Counted from the stretch's first letter, positions 27,336 through 37,379 are shown. The stretch: DNA of 64,000 nt from Paracoccus sp. (in: a-proteobacteria) (GCF_030538755.1 NZ_JAUNTJ010000005.1:113614-177613), one strand, 5' to 3'. Notes: generated from the letters alone by a model not told the origin. Made by a program: numbers and translations.

Positions 27336-27919
27336 GTCGGTATCCCGCTCAGCTTGAGAATGGCGGCACCCGGCTGGGTTTCGCTGGCGTAGGGTGTGAT
27401 CTGTGTCGCGGGATCCAGCCCTGCGGCTGCCAGTTCCGCCTGCCAGTTTTCGCCCTTCATCAGCCACGCCTGTCCGCCGGGTTTCAGGTGCCGCCCTACA
27501 TATGGCACAAGCCGGTCAAGCGGGGCAAGCGCGCGGGCGCTGATATAATCGGCATTGAGCGGAGACAGGCTTTCGATGCGCGTATTCTTGACCGTGGTGT
27601 TTTCGAGGCCAAGTTCACGGATTGCAGATCGCAGGAAGGCGCATTTGCGCTGATCGCTTTCGACAAGAACGAATCGCGTTGCCGTTTCAGCACTGGCGAT
27701 TGCCACCACCAAACCGGGAAGGCCGCCGCCGCTGCCAAGGTCTGCCCAAAGGCCGCCGGTTGGCTGGGCCAGTTGGGCCAATTGCAGGCTGTCATCGATG
27801 TGCCGCCGTTCCAGATCGGGCACGGTAGAAGGTGCGATCAGGTTGATGCGGTCATTCCATTTGCGCAGCAGGGTGGCATAAGCCGTCAGCCGTTCACTTG
27901 TTTCACGTGAAACACTCAT
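27332..27919 (-). CDS. rsmG: 16S rRNA (guanine-N7)-methyltransferase RsmG
   Basis: Methylates G527 of 16S rRNA. The 195-aa sequence has '[16 protein letters not shown]', '[12 protein letters not shown]', the SAM site '[17 protein letters not shown]', '[13 protein letters not shown]' and '[12 protein letters not shown]'. A perfect parS sequence overlaps codons 2-7 (reading V-S-R-E-T). The stop of mnmG overlaps its ATG (ATGA). Confidence 0.96.
   Translation of the reverse strand: MSVSRETSERLTAYATLLRKWNDRINLIAPSTVPDLERRHIDDSLQLAQLAQPTGGLWADLGSGGGLPGLVVAIASAETATRFVLVESDQRKCAFLRSAIRELGLENTTVKNTRIESLSPLNADYISARALAPLDRLVPYVGRHLKPGGQAWLMKGENWQAELAAAGLDPATQITPYASETQPGAAILKLSGIPT
27899..27914. promoter_or_regulatory. 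parS: parS centromere site 1
   Basis: TGTTTCACGTGAAACA is a perfect match to the palindromic parS consensus. It sits inside the first codons of rsmG. Confidence 0.97.
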
Positions 27920-29799
27920 CTGCTTGCCCGTTTGGCGGCGCGGCTATGGGCCAGCAAAAGTGTCAGCGCAGCAGGGGTCATCCCCTCGATCCGGGCGGCG
28001 GCGGCCAGTGTTTGCGGGCGCGTGTCGGACAGTTTCGCCGTTAATTCACCAGACAGGCCGGGGATGTTGCTGTAATCACTGATGGTTGTCAGGTCCACTG
28101 CCTCATCCTGGCGCAGCAGTGCAGCATCGCGGGACTGGCGTTCCATATATTGATGATAAAGCGCATCATTTTTGACCTGTTGCAGCGTTTTGGCGGGCAT
28201 ATCAGCCAGACTGGGGCATAGGTCTGAAAGGCGGTCGCCAACCAGATCCGGGGTCGCCAGCAAAGCGAAAACAGATCGCTTCTGACCGTCTTGCCGGACA
28301 TGAAAGCCCATATTTGCCAGTTCTTTCGGCGTGAAGATAGCCTCATCCGCCAGCGAGCGTGCCCGCTGATAGAGGTCTTCGCGCTGTTCAAAAGCCGACG
28401 CACGTTGCGGCGTGACGCAACCGATCTTGATTGCGCGCGGCGTCAGGCGCCGATCTGCGTTATCGGCGCGCAGAGTCAGCCGGAATTCCGCACGCGAGGT
28501 GAAAACGCGATAAGGTTCGCTGACGCCACGCGTCGTCAGGTCATCAATCATCACACCGATATAGCTGTCCGTCCGGCTGAAAACCTCGCCCGCCCTGCCC
28601 TGCGCGGCAAGCGCCGCATTCAGGCCAGCGACCAGCCCCTGGGCTGCCGCCTCTTCATAGCCGGTGGTGCCATTGATCTGCCCGGCAAGATAAAGACCGG
28701 GCACAGATTTCACCCTGAGGGTGGGTTCCAGTGCGCGCGGGTCAACGTAATCATACTCAACCGCATATCCCGGCTGGGTTATCGAAACATTCTCAAGCCC
28801 CCGGATGCTGCGCACATAATCAAGTTGCACATCGGCCGGAAGCGAGGTCGAGATACCATTCGGATACACCGTGTGATCGTCCAGCCCCTCTGGTTCCAGA
28901 AAAATCTGGTGCGATTCCTTTTCGGCAAAGCGCACCACCTTGTCTTCAATCGAGGGACAATAGCGCGGCCCACGGCCAGAAATCTTGCCGCCATACATGG
29001 CCGAGCGGGACAGGTTGGCCCTGATGATCTCGTGCGTTGTGGCGTTGGTATGGGTTACACCGCAGGAAATCTGACGCACCACAGGGGCTGTGCTAAGATA
29101 GGAAAACATCACCGGATCGCTGTCGCCGGGTTGCAGATCGACCGCATCCCAGTCGATGGTTCTGCCATCCAGCCGCGGCGGTGTGCCGGTTTTCAGGCGA
29201 CCAAGCGGCAGATCAAAACGCCGCAGATCGGCAGCCAAACCGACAGAGGCATCATTGCCCCACCGCCCCGCCGACCGGCTTTCCGTGCCGATATGGATGA
29301 CACCGTTCAGGAATGTGCCAGTCGTCAGAACCACCGCATCAGCCGACAGCTCCCCCTGCTGCATCAGCGACACCCCCTGCACGCGATCCGCCCCCAGCAG
29401 ACCGGTTACCTCGTCATGGATAATGGTCAGCCCCGGCTGTTCCTGCATCACCCGCTGCGCCTCTTGCCGGTATAAGGCGCGGTCCATCTGCGCCCGTGGA
29501 CCTTGGACAGCAGGCCCCTTGCTGCGGTTCAAAAGGCGAAACTGAATACCGGCGCGATCTGCGATGCGACCCATCACCCCGTCCATCGCATCAATCTCGC
29601 GCACCAGATGGCCTTTGCCCAAACCGCCAATGGCCGGGTTACAGGACAAGGTGCCGATGTCATCCTTGCGCATGGTAATCAGCGCAACGGTCACACCCAT
29701 ACGCGCAGCTGCGGCACTGGCTTCAATGCCAGCATGACCACCGCCAATAACGATCACATCATAATGTTTCACGTGAAACAGCCTCACTTGCCGATGCAA
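27916..29799 (-). CDS. mnmG: tRNA U34 carboxymethylaminomethyl-modifying enzyme MnmG
   Basis: FAD protein that with MnmE makes cmnm5U34 in tRNA. It has the dinucleotide fold '[20 protein letters not shown]', '[20 protein letters not shown]', '[16 protein letters not shown]' and the C-terminal '[15 protein letters not shown]', '[18 protein letters not shown]'. From ATG 29799 it is 627 aa and overlaps the mnmE stop by 16 nt. A GTG at 29772, with AGG 9 nt upstream, would give [12 protein letters not shown] and is also plausible. A second parS lies over its first codons. Confidence 0.95.
   Translation of the reverse strand: MHRQVRLFHVKHYDVIVIGGGHAGIEASAAAARMGVTVALITMRKDDIGTLSCNPAIGGLGKGHLVREIDAMDGVMGRIADRAGIQFRLLNRSKGPAVQGPRAQMDRALYRQEAQRVMQEQPGLTIIHDEVTGLLGADRVQGVSLMQQGELSADAVVLTTGTFLNGVIHIGTESRSAGRWGNDASVGLAADLRRFDLPLGRLKTGTPPRLDGRTIDWDAVDLQPGDSDPVMFSYLSTAPVVRQISCGVTHTNATTHEIIRANLSRSAMYGGKISGRGPRYCPSIEDKVVRFAEKESHQIFLEPEGLDDHTVYPNGISTSLPADVQLDYVRSIRGLENVSITQPGYAVEYDYVDPRALEPTLRVKSVPGLYLAGQINGTTGYEEAAAQGLVAGLNAALAAQGRAGEVFSRTDSYIGVMIDDLTTRGVSEPYRVFTSRAEFRLTLRADNADRRLTPRAIKIGCVTPQRASAFEQREDLYQRARSLADEAIFTPKELANMGFHVRQDGQKRSVFALLATPDLVGDRLSDLCPSLADMPAKTLQQVKNDALYHQYMERQSRDAALLRQDEAVDLTTISDYSNIPGLSGELTAKLSDTRPQTLAAAARIEGMTPAALTLLLAHSRAAKRASR
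29765..29780. promoter_or_regulatory. parS: parS centromere site 2
   Basis: A second perfect TGTTTCACGTGAAACA, 1,866 bp from the first, inside the 5' end of mnmG (reading L-F-H-V-K-H). Two consensus copies upstream of parAB mark this as the chromosome's centromere region. Confidence 0.97.
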
Positions 29800-31037
29800 A
29801 AGGATGAAAAGATAACATCCAGATAATCCTCTGCCCCGATTCGGCCAACCAGCCGATCAAGGGAAAGTGACACCTGCCGGATCGTTTCTGCCAGCATTTC
29901 CGGCGGCAAGCCACGTAAATTATGTAACGCTGCCATTGCTTCAATCAGCGCCTCGGCCTGCCGGGCATGGCTGGCAAGCCCGGCATCAGCAACCCGGTCA
30001 GACAAAACCCGATGCAGATCATCCAGCATCTCTGCAATCCCTTGCCCACTGTGCGAGGACACACCAAACCCACCCAGATCAGCCTTGCCCTGCACCACCA
30101 GATCGCCGTCGCGATAAAGATCTGAATCCGGCTCACCCGTATCAGAAAGGTGAATCCGCAGATCAGCAGCCTCTGCCCGCTCGCGGGCACGGTGAACGCC
30201 CATGGCCTCGATCTGGTCATCGGTATCCCGCAACCCCGCCGTATCCAGCAACGTCACCGCCAACCCCTTCAGATCCAGCCGCAGTTCGATAATATCACGC
30301 GTCGTCCCCGCCAGATCAGAGACCAAAGCCACATCCCGCCGCGCAATCCTGTTCAACAGACTGGACTTTCCGGCATTCGGCGGCCCGACGATTGCCACCT
30401 CAAATCCCTGACGCAAACGTTCGGCCGCCGGAAATCCCGATATCTCTGCGGCGATATCATCACGCAGCTCATCCAGCAGATCAAAGACCTCTGCCGGAAC
30501 CGCGTCTGGCACATCTTCATCCGCAAAATCAACGCTGACCTCGACCAAAGCCCCGGCCCGGATCAGCAACTGCCGCCAACTTTCCGTCTTGGCCCCCAAG
30601 GCCCCACCAGCAGCCTGCATCGCCTGACGACGCTGGCTCTCTGTCTCGGCCTCCAACAAATCAGCCAAACCTTCGGCCGCCGCCAGGTCGATACGACCGT
30701 TCAGAAAAGCACGGCGGGTAAACTCGCCCGCTTCAGCGCGCCGTAAACCCTGCCGCAGTAAAGCTGCCTCCAGCCGCCTGACAACCACCGGCGCACCATG
30801 CAGATGCAGTTCGGCAACAGCTTCGCCGGTGAAACTGGCACCGGCATCGAACCGGATCACCAAAGCCTGATCCAGCATCTCGCCACCTTCCCGCAGCGCC
30901 CGCAGTTCAGCCCGGCGCGGTTCGGGCAACGGACCAGCCAGAGCCTCGGCCACCTGCCGCGCATCCGGCCCGCTGATCCTTATAATGGAAACACCCCCGC
31001 GTCCGGCGGGGGTGGCTTCAGCAAAAATCGTATCCAT
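29784..31037 (-). CDS. mnmE: tRNA-modifying GTPase MnmE
   Basis: A 417-aa GTPase partner of MnmG. The N-terminal folate-binding domain opens '[20 protein letters not shown]'; helical domain '[20 protein letters not shown]'; G domain with G1 '[12 protein letters not shown]', G2/G3 '[14 protein letters not shown]', '[12 protein letters not shown]'; and the terminal Cys motif 'FSSFCIGK'. The G4 motif reads 'GKAD' where NKxD is usual. The protein is about 20-30 residues shorter than many homologues, with a compact region after G4. The folate-binding and Cys motifs are complete, so I consider it functional. Confidence 0.95.
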   Translation of the reverse strand: MDTIFAEATPAGRGGVSIIRISGPDARQVAEALAGPLPEPRRAELRALREGGEMLDQALVIRFDAGASFTGEAVAELHLHGAPVVVRRLEAALLRQGLRRAEAGEFTRRAFLNGRIDLAAAEGLADLLEAETESQRRQAMQAAGGALGAKTESWRQLLIRAGALVEVSVDFADEDVPDAVPAEVFDLLDELRDDIAAEISGFPAAERLRQGFEVAIVGPPNAGKSSLLNRIARRDVALVSDLAGTTRDIIELRLDLKGLAVTLLDTAGLRDTDDQIEAMGVHRARERAEAADLRIHLSDTGEPDSDLYRDGDLVVQGKADLGGFGVSSHSGQGIAEMLDDLHRVLSDRVADAGLASHARQAEALIEAMAALHNLRGLPPEMLAETIRQVSLSLDRLVGRIGAEDYLDVIFSSFCIGK

Positions 31038-31048
31038 TCCAGCCCCGT

Positions 31049-32323
31049 CTAGGCGTTCATCGAATCGAAGAATTCTGAATTTGTCTTGGTCTGCTTCAGC
31101 TTGGAAATCAGGAACTCGATGGCATCGGTGGTGCCCATCGGGTTCAGGATGCGCCGCAACAGATAGGTCTTTTGCAGATCCTTGGCATCGACCAGCAGTT
31201 CTTCCTTCCGCGTGCCGGATTTCAGAATATCCATGGCCGGGAACACACGCTTGTCGGCAACCTTGCGATCCAGCACGATTTCGCTGTTCCCAGTGCCCTT
31301 GAACTCTTCGAAAATCACCTCATCCATGCGGCTACCGGTGTCGATCAGCGCCGTAGCGATGATGGTCAGCGACCCGCCTTCCTCGATGTTCCGCGCCGCA
31401 CCAAAGAACCGCTTGGGCCGCTGCAAGGCGTTGGCATCCACACCGCCGGTCAGAACCTTGCCCGAAGACGGCACGGTAGTGTTGAACGCGCGCCCCAGAC
31501 GAGTGATCGAGTCCAGCAGGATCACCACATCCCGCTTGTGTTCGACCAGCCGCTTGGCCTTTTCAATCACCATTTCCGACACGGCGACGTGACGGCTTGC
31601 CGGTTCATCAAAGGTCGAGGACACCACCTCACCCTTGACCGAGCGTTGCATATCCGTGACCTCTTCCGGCCGCTCGTCGATCAGCAGAACGATCAGATAG
31701 CATTCCGGGTGATTGCGCTCGATCGAATGGGCGATGTTCTGCAACAGCACCGTCTTACCCGTCCGCGGCGGCGCCACGATAAGCGACCGCTGCCCCTTAC
31801 CGATAGGCGCAACCAGATCAATGATCCGGGCCGAGCGATCCTTGATCGTCGGATCTTCGATCTCCATTTTCAGCCGTTCATTAGGATAAAGCGGCGTCAG
31901 GTTGTCAAAGGCCACCTTGTGGCGCGCCTTCTCTGGGTCTTCGAAATTGATCCGTTCCACCCTGGTCAGCGCGAAATAGCGCTCATTCTCGCCCGGCGCG
32001 CGGATCACGCCCTCAACCGTGTCACCCGTGCGCAAGGAATGCTGCCGGATCATGTCGGGGCTGACGTAAATATCATCCGGACCGGGCAGATAGTTTGCCT
32101 CGGTCGACCGCAGAAAGCCGAACCCGTCCTGCACCACCTCCAGCACGCCATCGCCGCCGATGTCCCAGCCATCTTCGGCATGTTCTTTCAACAGCGAGAA
32201 CATCATCTCGCCCTTACGCATGGTCGAGGCGTTCTCGATTTCCCATTCTTCAGCCAATGCCAGCAGCTCAGCCGGGCTTTTCGCTTTCAGATCGGACAGG
32301 TTCAGCCGTTCGGCACTCATCAT
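31049..32323 (-). CDS. rho: Transcription termination factor Rho
   Basis: A 424-aa hexameric RNA helicase. RNA-binding domain '[20 protein letters not shown]' with its Phe patch; Walker A '[18 protein letters not shown]'; Walker B '[18 protein letters not shown]'; Q-loop '[20 protein letters not shown]'; R-loop '[20 protein letters not shown]'. Length and order are canonical. It ends 11 bp before mnmE on the same strand. Confidence 0.98.
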   Translation of the reverse strand: MMSAERLNLSDLKAKSPAELLALAEEWEIENASTMRKGEMMFSLLKEHAEDGWDIGGDGVLEVVQDGFGFLRSTEANYLPGPDDIYVSPDMIRQHSLRTGDTVEGVIRAPGENERYFALTRVERINFEDPEKARHKVAFDNLTPLYPNERLKMEIEDPTIKDRSARIIDLVAPIGKGQRSLIVAPPRTGKTVLLQNIAHSIERNHPECYLIVLLIDERPEEVTDMQRSVKGEVVSSTFDEPASRHVAVSEMVIEKAKRLVEHKRDVVILLDSITRLGRAFNTTVPSSGKVLTGGVDANALQRPKRFFGAARNIEEGGSLTIIATALIDTGSRMDEVIFEEFKGTGNSEIVLDRKVADKRVFPAMDILKSGTRKEELLVDAKDLQKTYLLRRILNPMGTTDAIEFLISKLKQTKTNSEFFDSMNA

Positions 32324-32441
32324 CTTACCCGCAATCGCACAGGCTAACGGCCCGTGCAGTCATGTCATGTCAAAGGAAAATCCCGCACCGGACGGCCGGG
32401 GTCGACTGCCTATAGACGTCAAACCCGTCCAAGTCAACGGT

Positions 32442-32888
32442 TCAGAACTTGACGATCACCGCCAGCACAATGGCAACCATGAACAGCGTCGGCAATTCAT
32501 TGGCGATCCGATACCCCCGCCCGCTCAGCCCGCGCCCGGCGGCAATCGCCGCAGGCTGCCGTTCCAGCCACAGATGAAACCCGGTCATCCCCAGCAGCCC
32601 GGCAGCCTTGACCCATGGCCATGCCATCGACCACACGACAATGCCCGGCGTCAGCACCAGCGTCAGCCCCGCCAGCCAGGCCGTGACCATCGCGGGCCGC
32701 ATAATCATCCGCAGCAGCTTGTCCTCCATGATGACAAAGCTGTCCGCCGGTTCACCGCTCTGCCGCCCGCGCTCGATATGATAGACGAACAGCCGCGGCA
32801 GATAGAACAACCCTGCCATCCAGGCGATGACTGCCATCACATGCAGGGATTTCACCCAAGGATATATCGTCGCCAGCAGACTGCTCAT
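32442..32888 (-). CDS. hemJ: Protoporphyrinogen IX oxidase HemJ
   Basis: A 148-aa four-helix inner-membrane enzyme of haem synthesis: 'WVKSLHVMAVIAWMAGLFYL' contains the conserved His, followed by 'PRLFVYHIE', 'MEDKLLRMIMRPAMV', 'WPWVKAAGLLGMTGFHLWLE' and 'ANELPTLFMVAIVLAVIVKF'. HemJ replaces HemG/HemY in most alphaproteobacteria. It borders the oriC candidate; hemE, often the next gene in relatives, is not here. Confidence 0.93.
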   Translation of the reverse strand: MSSLLATIYPWVKSLHVMAVIAWMAGLFYLPRLFVYHIERGRQSGEPADSFVIMEDKLLRMIMRPAMVTAWLAGLTLVLTPGIVVWSMAWPWVKAAGLLGMTGFHLWLERQPAAIAAGRGLSGRGYRIANELPTLFMVAIVLAVIVKF

Positions 32889-33375
32889 CCGACCCTCCGT
32901 TTCGCTCTCTTAAAGAATAAAAAGAAGAAGAAAGGAATGATGATGTTATAGGTCTTGGGGATAACGGGATGACTGCCGTTCACCCGATCTTATCCCCGAT
33001 TACGGGAACCGCTAAAAATTTCCCACGACACCTTCTAAATTCTTTAAATATCAATAAATTAACTATGTATAACCCTGTGGATAAAATCGCCATGATGTCC
33101 CTATCCACAGCCAGCCATCGTTGGTCTGCCTGGTTGTCCACCTGTGGAAGACTGCCTCGCGTTCCCGTTATGACCTGCCCTGTTATCCTCAGCCCCTTGC
33201 CGCACCGGGTTTGATCCCCGCACGCCACGCGGCTTTCCCCACCGACTTATCCACAGGCCGAAAAAACCGAGCCGTCTGTGCAACAGATGAGGCACATTGG
33301 CCACAGACCCCCTTTCCCCAAAACCTTACGCCGTCTAATCTGACCACGATCAGATCACATGGCGGCCACCCAAGC
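32889..33375. other. oriC: Candidate chromosomal replication origin (oriC)
   Basis: A 487-bp gap with no credible gene. It holds two perfect DnaA boxes, TGTGGATAA at 33076-33084 and TTATCCACA at 33247-33255. One-mismatch boxes lie at 32956-32964, 33101-33109 and 33183-33191, with weaker ones at 32990-32998, 33134-33142 and 33297-33305. An AT-rich stretch at 33012-33072 is the likely unwinding element; a second AT/purine-rich stretch lies at 32907-32950. Flanks (parAB, two parS, rsmG, mnmG, mnmE, rho on one side; aroE, coaE, dnaQ on the other) are the usual alphaproteobacterial origin neighbourhood. Confidence 0.85.
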
Positions 33376-34230
33376 ATGAGCGACGACGAATCAACCACGC
33401 CATCGCCCGCCATCCCCTTGGCAGGCGTCATCGGGATGCCGGTTGCGCATTCACGTTCGCCGCGTCTGCACGGGCACTGGCTGGCGCGCTATGGCATCCC
33501 CGGCCATTATGTGCCGCTGCATGTGTTGCCCGAACATCTGGCCGAGGTGCTGCGCATCCTGCCCCGCACCGGCTTTGTCGGCGTCAATGTCACCATTCCG
33601 CATAAAGAGGCGGCGCTGACGCTGGCCGATGTCGTCACCGACCGCGCGGCGCTGATCGGCGCGGCAAACACCCTGATCTTTCGCCCCGATGGCAAGATTC
33701 ATGCCGATAATACAGATGGTTACGGTTTCATTGCCAATCTTCGCCAGAATGCGCCCGATTGGAACCCGGCCACAGGCCCGGCGGCGGTTCTGGGTGCGGG
33801 CGGGGCCGCGCGGGCCGTGGTCGCCTCGCTGCTGGATTCCGGGGTGCAGGAATTGCGGATTACCAATCGCACGCGCATCCGCTCGGAACAGATCAAGGCT
33901 GAATTTGGCGCGCGCATCGTCGTTTACGATTGGGCGCAGGCCGGAAACATGCTGGATGGCGCGGCAACCGTGGTGAACGCCACCTCGCTGGGGATGGATG
34001 GCAAACAAGCGCTGCGGGTTCCGCTGGACGCGCTCGATCCGGCTGCCCTTGTCACCGATCTGGTCTATACCCCCCTCGACACTCCCTTCCTGTCCGAGGC
34101 GCGGGCGCGCGGCTGCATCACCGTCGATGGGCTGGGGATGCTGCTGCATCAGGCGGCGCCCGGTTTTGAACGCTGGTTCGGCACCCGGCCCGAAATCGAC
34201 CAGGCCGCCCGCGACGCCGCGCTGTCATGA
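33376..34230 (+). CDS. aroE: Shikimate dehydrogenase
   Basis: NADPH-dependent reduction of 3-dehydroshikimate. The 284-aa protein has 'GVIGMPVAHSRSPRLHGHWL', 'GVNVTIPHKEAALTLAD' with the catalytic Lys, 'ADNTDGYGF' with Asp, Rossmann 'VLGAGGAARAVVASLLD', 'ITNRTR' and 'TDLVYTPLDTPFL'. ATG 33376 is preferred over the long open frame upstream, which lies in the origin region. It overlaps coaE by 4 nt. Confidence 0.95.
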   Translation: MSDDESTTPSPAIPLAGVIGMPVAHSRSPRLHGHWLARYGIPGHYVPLHVLPEHLAEVLRILPRTGFVGVNVTIPHKEAALTLADVVTDRAALIGAANTLIFRPDGKIHADNTDGYGFIANLRQNAPDWNPATGPAAVLGAGGAARAVVASLLDSGVQELRITNRTRIRSEQIKAEFGARIVVYDWAQAGNMLDGAATVVNATSLGMDGKQALRVPLDALDPAALVTDLVYTPLDTPFLSEARARGCITVDGLGMLLHQAAPGFERWFGTRPEIDQAARDAALS

Positions 34231-34814
34231 CCTTCCGTCTGGGTCTGACCGGCGGCATCGGCATGGGCAAATCCACCACTGTCCGGATGTTTGCAGATCG
34301 CGGCGTGCCGGTGTGGGATGCCGATGCCGCCGTGCATCGCCTTTACGCCCCCCAAGGGGCCGCCGTCGCCGCTGTCATCACGCTGGTCCCTGCCGCTGCG
34401 GCCCACGACGGCAGCATCAACCGCGCTGCGCTGAAATCCGCACTGGCGGCTGATCCGGCGCTTTTGCCCCGGCTCGAAGCCGTGGTTCACCCGCTGCTGC
34501 GCCATGACCGGGCGGGGTTTCTGGCCGCCCATCCTGATGCGCCGGTGGCCTTGTTCGACATCCCGCTGCTGTTCGAAACGGGCGCTGATGCGGATATGGA
34601 TGGCACGGCCACCGTATCCGTTGATGCAGAAACCCAGCGCGCCCGCGTCTTGTCGCGCGGCACCATGGATGAGGCGATGCTGAACCAGATCCTGTCGCGC
34701 CAGTTGACCGATGCCGAACGCCGCACCCGTGCCCGTTGGGTCATCCCGACCGATACGCCCGAATCCGCCCTTGCCGCTGTGGATGCGATCCTGCAAGACA
34801 TTACCCATGCGTGA
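34227..34814 (+). CDS. coaE: Dephospho-CoA kinase
   Basis: Final step of coenzyme A synthesis. A 195-aa P-loop kinase: 'LGLTGGIGMGKSTTVRMFAD', 'VPVWDADAAVHRLYAP', 'VALFDIPLLFETGADADMD' and 'ILSRQLTDAERRTRARWVI'. Overlaps aroE upstream and dnaQ downstream, forming a tight three-gene operon typical of origin-proximal alphaproteobacterial DNA. Confidence 0.96.
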   Translation: MTFRLGLTGGIGMGKSTTVRMFADRGVPVWDADAAVHRLYAPQGAAVAAVITLVPAAAAHDGSINRAALKSALAADPALLPRLEAVVHPLLRHDRAGFLAAHPDAPVALFDIPLLFETGADADMDGTATVSVDAETQRARVLSRGTMDEAMLNQILSRQLTDAERRTRARWVIPTDTPESALAAVDAILQDITHA

Positions 34815-35517
34815 GATCGTTTTCGACACCGAAACCACCGGCACCGAACCTGACAAGGGCGATCGCATCGTCGAAATCGGCGCGATCGAGTTGCTGAACC
34901 ACCTGCCCACCGGCAGACATTTTCACGAATACATCGACCCCGAACGCCCAATGCCGGCCGAGGCATTCGCCGTTCATGGCCTTGGCGATGATTTTCTGCG
35001 CGGCAAGCCGAAATTCGCCCAGATCGCCGCCCGCTGGATAGAATTTATCGGCCCTGACACCAAGCTGATCGCCCATAACGCCCGATTTGACTTTGGCTTC
35101 ATCAATGCCGAGTTCCGCCGCATTGGTCAGCCGCCGCTCGATAATGGCCGGATGATCGACACGCTGGCCATGGCGCGGGCGAAATTCCCCGGCGCGGGCA
35201 ATTCGCTGGATGCGCTGTGCCGCCGCTTTGGCATCGACAATTCCAACCGCGACCTGCACGGCGCGCTGATCGACACCCACCTGCTGGCCGAAGTCTATCT
35301 GGAACTGATCGGTGGCCGCCAGCCCGACCTGATCCTCGCGCCGCAGCCGCAGAAATCCGAAGAACAGACCATCGCCGCGCCAGTCGCGTCCATGCCCGCC
35401 GGCCCACGCCCGTCCCCCCTGCCCCCGCGCCTGACCGAATCCGAATCCGCTGCCCATGCCGAATTCGTGTCCAAGCTGGGCGAAAACGCGATCTGGCGGC
35501 GATGGATGCCCGGCTAG
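34807..35517 (+). CDS. dnaQ: DNA polymerase III epsilon subunit (3'-5' exonuclease)
   Basis: Proofreading subunit of the replicase. The DEDDh motifs are visible: 'REIVFDTETTGTEPDKGDRI', 'LIAHNARFDFGFINAEF', and 'LHGALIDTHLLAEVYLELIG' with catalytic His and Asp. The 236-aa length is normal; the last 60 residues are a Pro-rich linker and tail that binds the polymerase subunit. The start overlaps the coaE stop by 8 nt. Confidence 0.95.
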   Translation: MREIVFDTETTGTEPDKGDRIVEIGAIELLNHLPTGRHFHEYIDPERPMPAEAFAVHGLGDDFLRGKPKFAQIAARWIEFIGPDTKLIAHNARFDFGFINAEFRRIGQPPLDNGRMIDTLAMARAKFPGAGNSLDALCRRFGIDNSNRDLHGALIDTHLLAEVYLELIGGRQPDLILAPQPQKSEEQTIAAPVASMPAGPRPSPLPPRLTESESAAHAEFVSKLGENAIWRRWMPG

Positions 35518-35524
35518 GATCGCG

Positions 35525-35545
35525 CCGGGGTTGCGCCCCCCGGCA
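35525..35545. other. GC hairpin after dnaQ
   Basis: GCCGGGG / CCCCGGC arms with a 7-nt loop lie just downstream of the dnaQ stop. No T-run follows, so termination is uncertain. Confidence 0.35.
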
Positions 35546-35586
35546 TTAGCCCGCATCTTGGCGGCAACAGCCGGAACGGGGGACAG

Positions 35587-36471
35587 GTGCTGAATCTGCT
35601 GCGTGATCTGTGGGCGTTCATCGCTGCCATCGGCGAACGGATCGACAAGATTCATATGGGCCTGATCGCGGCGGGCGTGGCCTTTTACGCCATGTTCGCG
35701 GTGTTCCCCGGCCTTGCCGCGATCATCGCATTGTGGAGCCTGTGGTTCGATCCCAATGTCATCAACGAATACATGAATGTCGCGCATGAATTCATCCCCG
35801 ACAGCGCGCAGGATATTCTGGATACGCAAATCAACGCCCTGCTGTCAGCGGGGCGCACCAATATCGGCTGGGCGTCTTTCGTATCGTTCATGATCGCCAC
35901 CATTGCCGCCCGCGCGGGCATCGACGCGCTGGTGCGCGGGCTGAACGCCGCCCATGGGGTGCGGTCGCATTCGACGATCTTTGGGTTTATTCTGGCCTAT
36001 GGGCTGACGCTGGCCATCGTCGGCGTGGTGCTGATGGGGCTGGCCACCATCGTCATCGTGCCGATCATCATCAACTTCATGACCTTTGGCCCGCTGCGGG
36101 CATGGCTGGTGACGGCCCTGCCCTGGGTGGCGATGTTCATGATCGTGATCGTGGCCATTGGCATCCTGTATCGCTATGGCCCCAACGTCAAAACCCCGCG
36201 CACACCGATCTTTACATGGGGGGCGCTGTTTGCCGCACTGGCATGGGCGGCGGCCTCGATGGCGTTTTCGGCCTATCTCAGCAGCTTTAACAGCTATAAC
36301 CGCATCTATGGTTCGATCGGTGCGGTGGTGGCCTTGCTGATGTGGTTCTATCTGGCCGGGTTTTCCGTGCTGCTGGGCGCGCTCATCAATGTCGAGATCG
36401 CCCGCCGCCGCCGCATCAGTGCCGCCCGTCAGGCCCGGCAAAGCGCATTGGCGGCGGCAAAGCAGGGCTAG
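35587..36471 (+). CDS. YihY/BrkB-family inner membrane protein
   Basis: A 294-aa polytopic protein with about six membrane segments, e.g. 'MGLIAAGVAFYAMFAVFPGL', 'FILAYGLTLAIVGVVLMGLA', 'WVAMFMIVIVAIGILYRYGP' and 'IGAVVALLMWFYLAGFSVLL'. 'AFYAMFAxFPGLAAII' and 'YRYGPN' are YihY signatures. Once called ribonuclease BN in error; the true role is unknown. Start is GTG 35587 with a GGGGACA upstream. Convergent with phyR, leaving 1 nt between stops. Confidence 0.87.
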   Translation: MLNLLRDLWAFIAAIGERIDKIHMGLIAAGVAFYAMFAVFPGLAAIIALWSLWFDPNVINEYMNVAHEFIPDSAQDILDTQINALLSAGRTNIGWASFVSFMIATIAARAGIDALVRGLNAAHGVRSHSTIFGFILAYGLTLAIVGVVLMGLATIVIVPIIINFMTFGPLRAWLVTALPWVAMFMIVIVAIGILYRYGPNVKTPRTPIFTWGALFAALAWAAASMAFSAYLSSFNSYNRIYGSIGAVVALLMWFYLAGFSVLLGALINVEIARRRRISAARQARQSALAAAKQG

Positions 36472-36472
36472 G

Positions 36473-37276
36473 TCAGGCGTCCATCCCCTCGGTCGAGGCA
36501 AAGAACATCGCCTGCGATACCGCAGACCGCACCTGTTCCTCGGAATAGGGCTTGGAAATCAGGAAGGCCGGTTCGGGCCGGTCGCCGGTCAGCAGCCGTT
36601 CCGGGAAGGCGGTGATAAAGATCACCGGCACATCGCCCAGCGTGCCCATCAGATCGTTCACGGCATCAATGCCCGACGACCCGTCAGCCAGCTGAATATC
36701 GGCCAGGATCAGATCGGGCCGCTTGGCCGCGCCCAGTTCGACGGCGGCGGTATGGGTGCGGGCCACGCCCGTTACCTCGTGACCCATGGTCTGGACGATG
36801 CCTTTCAGGTCCATGGCGATGATGGTTTCATCCTCGATAATCATCACCTTGCCACGGATCGCCCGGCCCATTTCGTTCAGGGCGATCTGGATCAGTTCCT
36901 CGGCCTCGGGCTGTTCGATCTGCATCACCCGCGCGATCTGGTCATAGCGCAGCTCTTCGATGGTTTTCAGCAACAGCGCCTCGCGCGAATTGGGCGTCAG
37001 GCCGCGCAGATGCGCCTGTGCCCGCGCCTCGCGGCTGTCGCCCAGGCTGTTTTCCACCGGCTGGCCGCTGGATTGCCAGATGGCGTGAAAGGTGCGGAAC
37101 AGACCGATCCGCATGTCGGATTCGCCCTCGATCACGGAACGGTCGGTCAGAATTGCCTCCAGCGTCGCGGCCGCATAATTGTCGCCAGCGGTCTGGCTGC
37201 CGGTCAGGGCGCGAGCATAGCGGCGAAGATAGGGCAGTTCGCGTCCGATGGACTGGGCAAGATCTGCGGAAGACAT
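36473..37276 (-). CDS. phyR: PhyR anti-anti-sigma response regulator
   Basis: Central switch of the alphaproteobacterial general stress response. Residues 1 to about 130 are a sigma-like domain resembling EcfG ('IGRELPYLRRYARALTGSQT', 'LTPNSREALLLKTIEELRYD'); residues about 140-265 are a receiver domain with phospho-acceptor Asp in 'RPDLILADIQLADG' and Lys in 'PAFLISKPYSEEQV'. When phosphorylated it captures NepR and frees EcfG. ATG 37276 starts the conserved protein; the frame extends upstream into the nepR promoter. It is divergent from nepR-ecfG. Confidence 0.95.
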   Translation of the reverse strand: MSSADLAQSIGRELPYLRRYARALTGSQTAGDNYAAATLEAILTDRSVIEGESDMRIGLFRTFHAIWQSSGQPVENSLGDSREARAQAHLRGLTPNSREALLLKTIEELRYDQIARVMQIEQPEAEELIQIALNEMGRAIRGKVMIIEDETIIAMDLKGIVQTMGHEVTGVARTHTAAVELGAAKRPDLILADIQLADGSSGIDAVNDLMGTLGDVPVIFITAFPERLLTGDRPEPAFLISKPYSEEQVRSAVSQAMFFASTEGMDA

Positions 37277-37314
37277 GGTGCTTTGACCCCTGTTGAGAAT
37301 TTTGTGGTCCGTCG

Positions 37315-37340
37315 GGAACCTTGGCAGGCTCCTACATGTT
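37315..37340 (+). promoter_or_regulatory. EcfG-type promoter upstream of nepR-ecfG
   Basis: GGAAC at 37315-37319, 17-nt spacer, then TGTT at 37337-37340, close to the EcfG consensus GGAAC-N16/17-cGTT. It lies 40 bp upstream of nepR, which would give positive autoregulation. No equally good site faces phyR. Confidence 0.7.
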
Positions 37341-37379
37341 GGGCAAGGTGCGCACAAGAATTTCAGGACTAACAAACTT

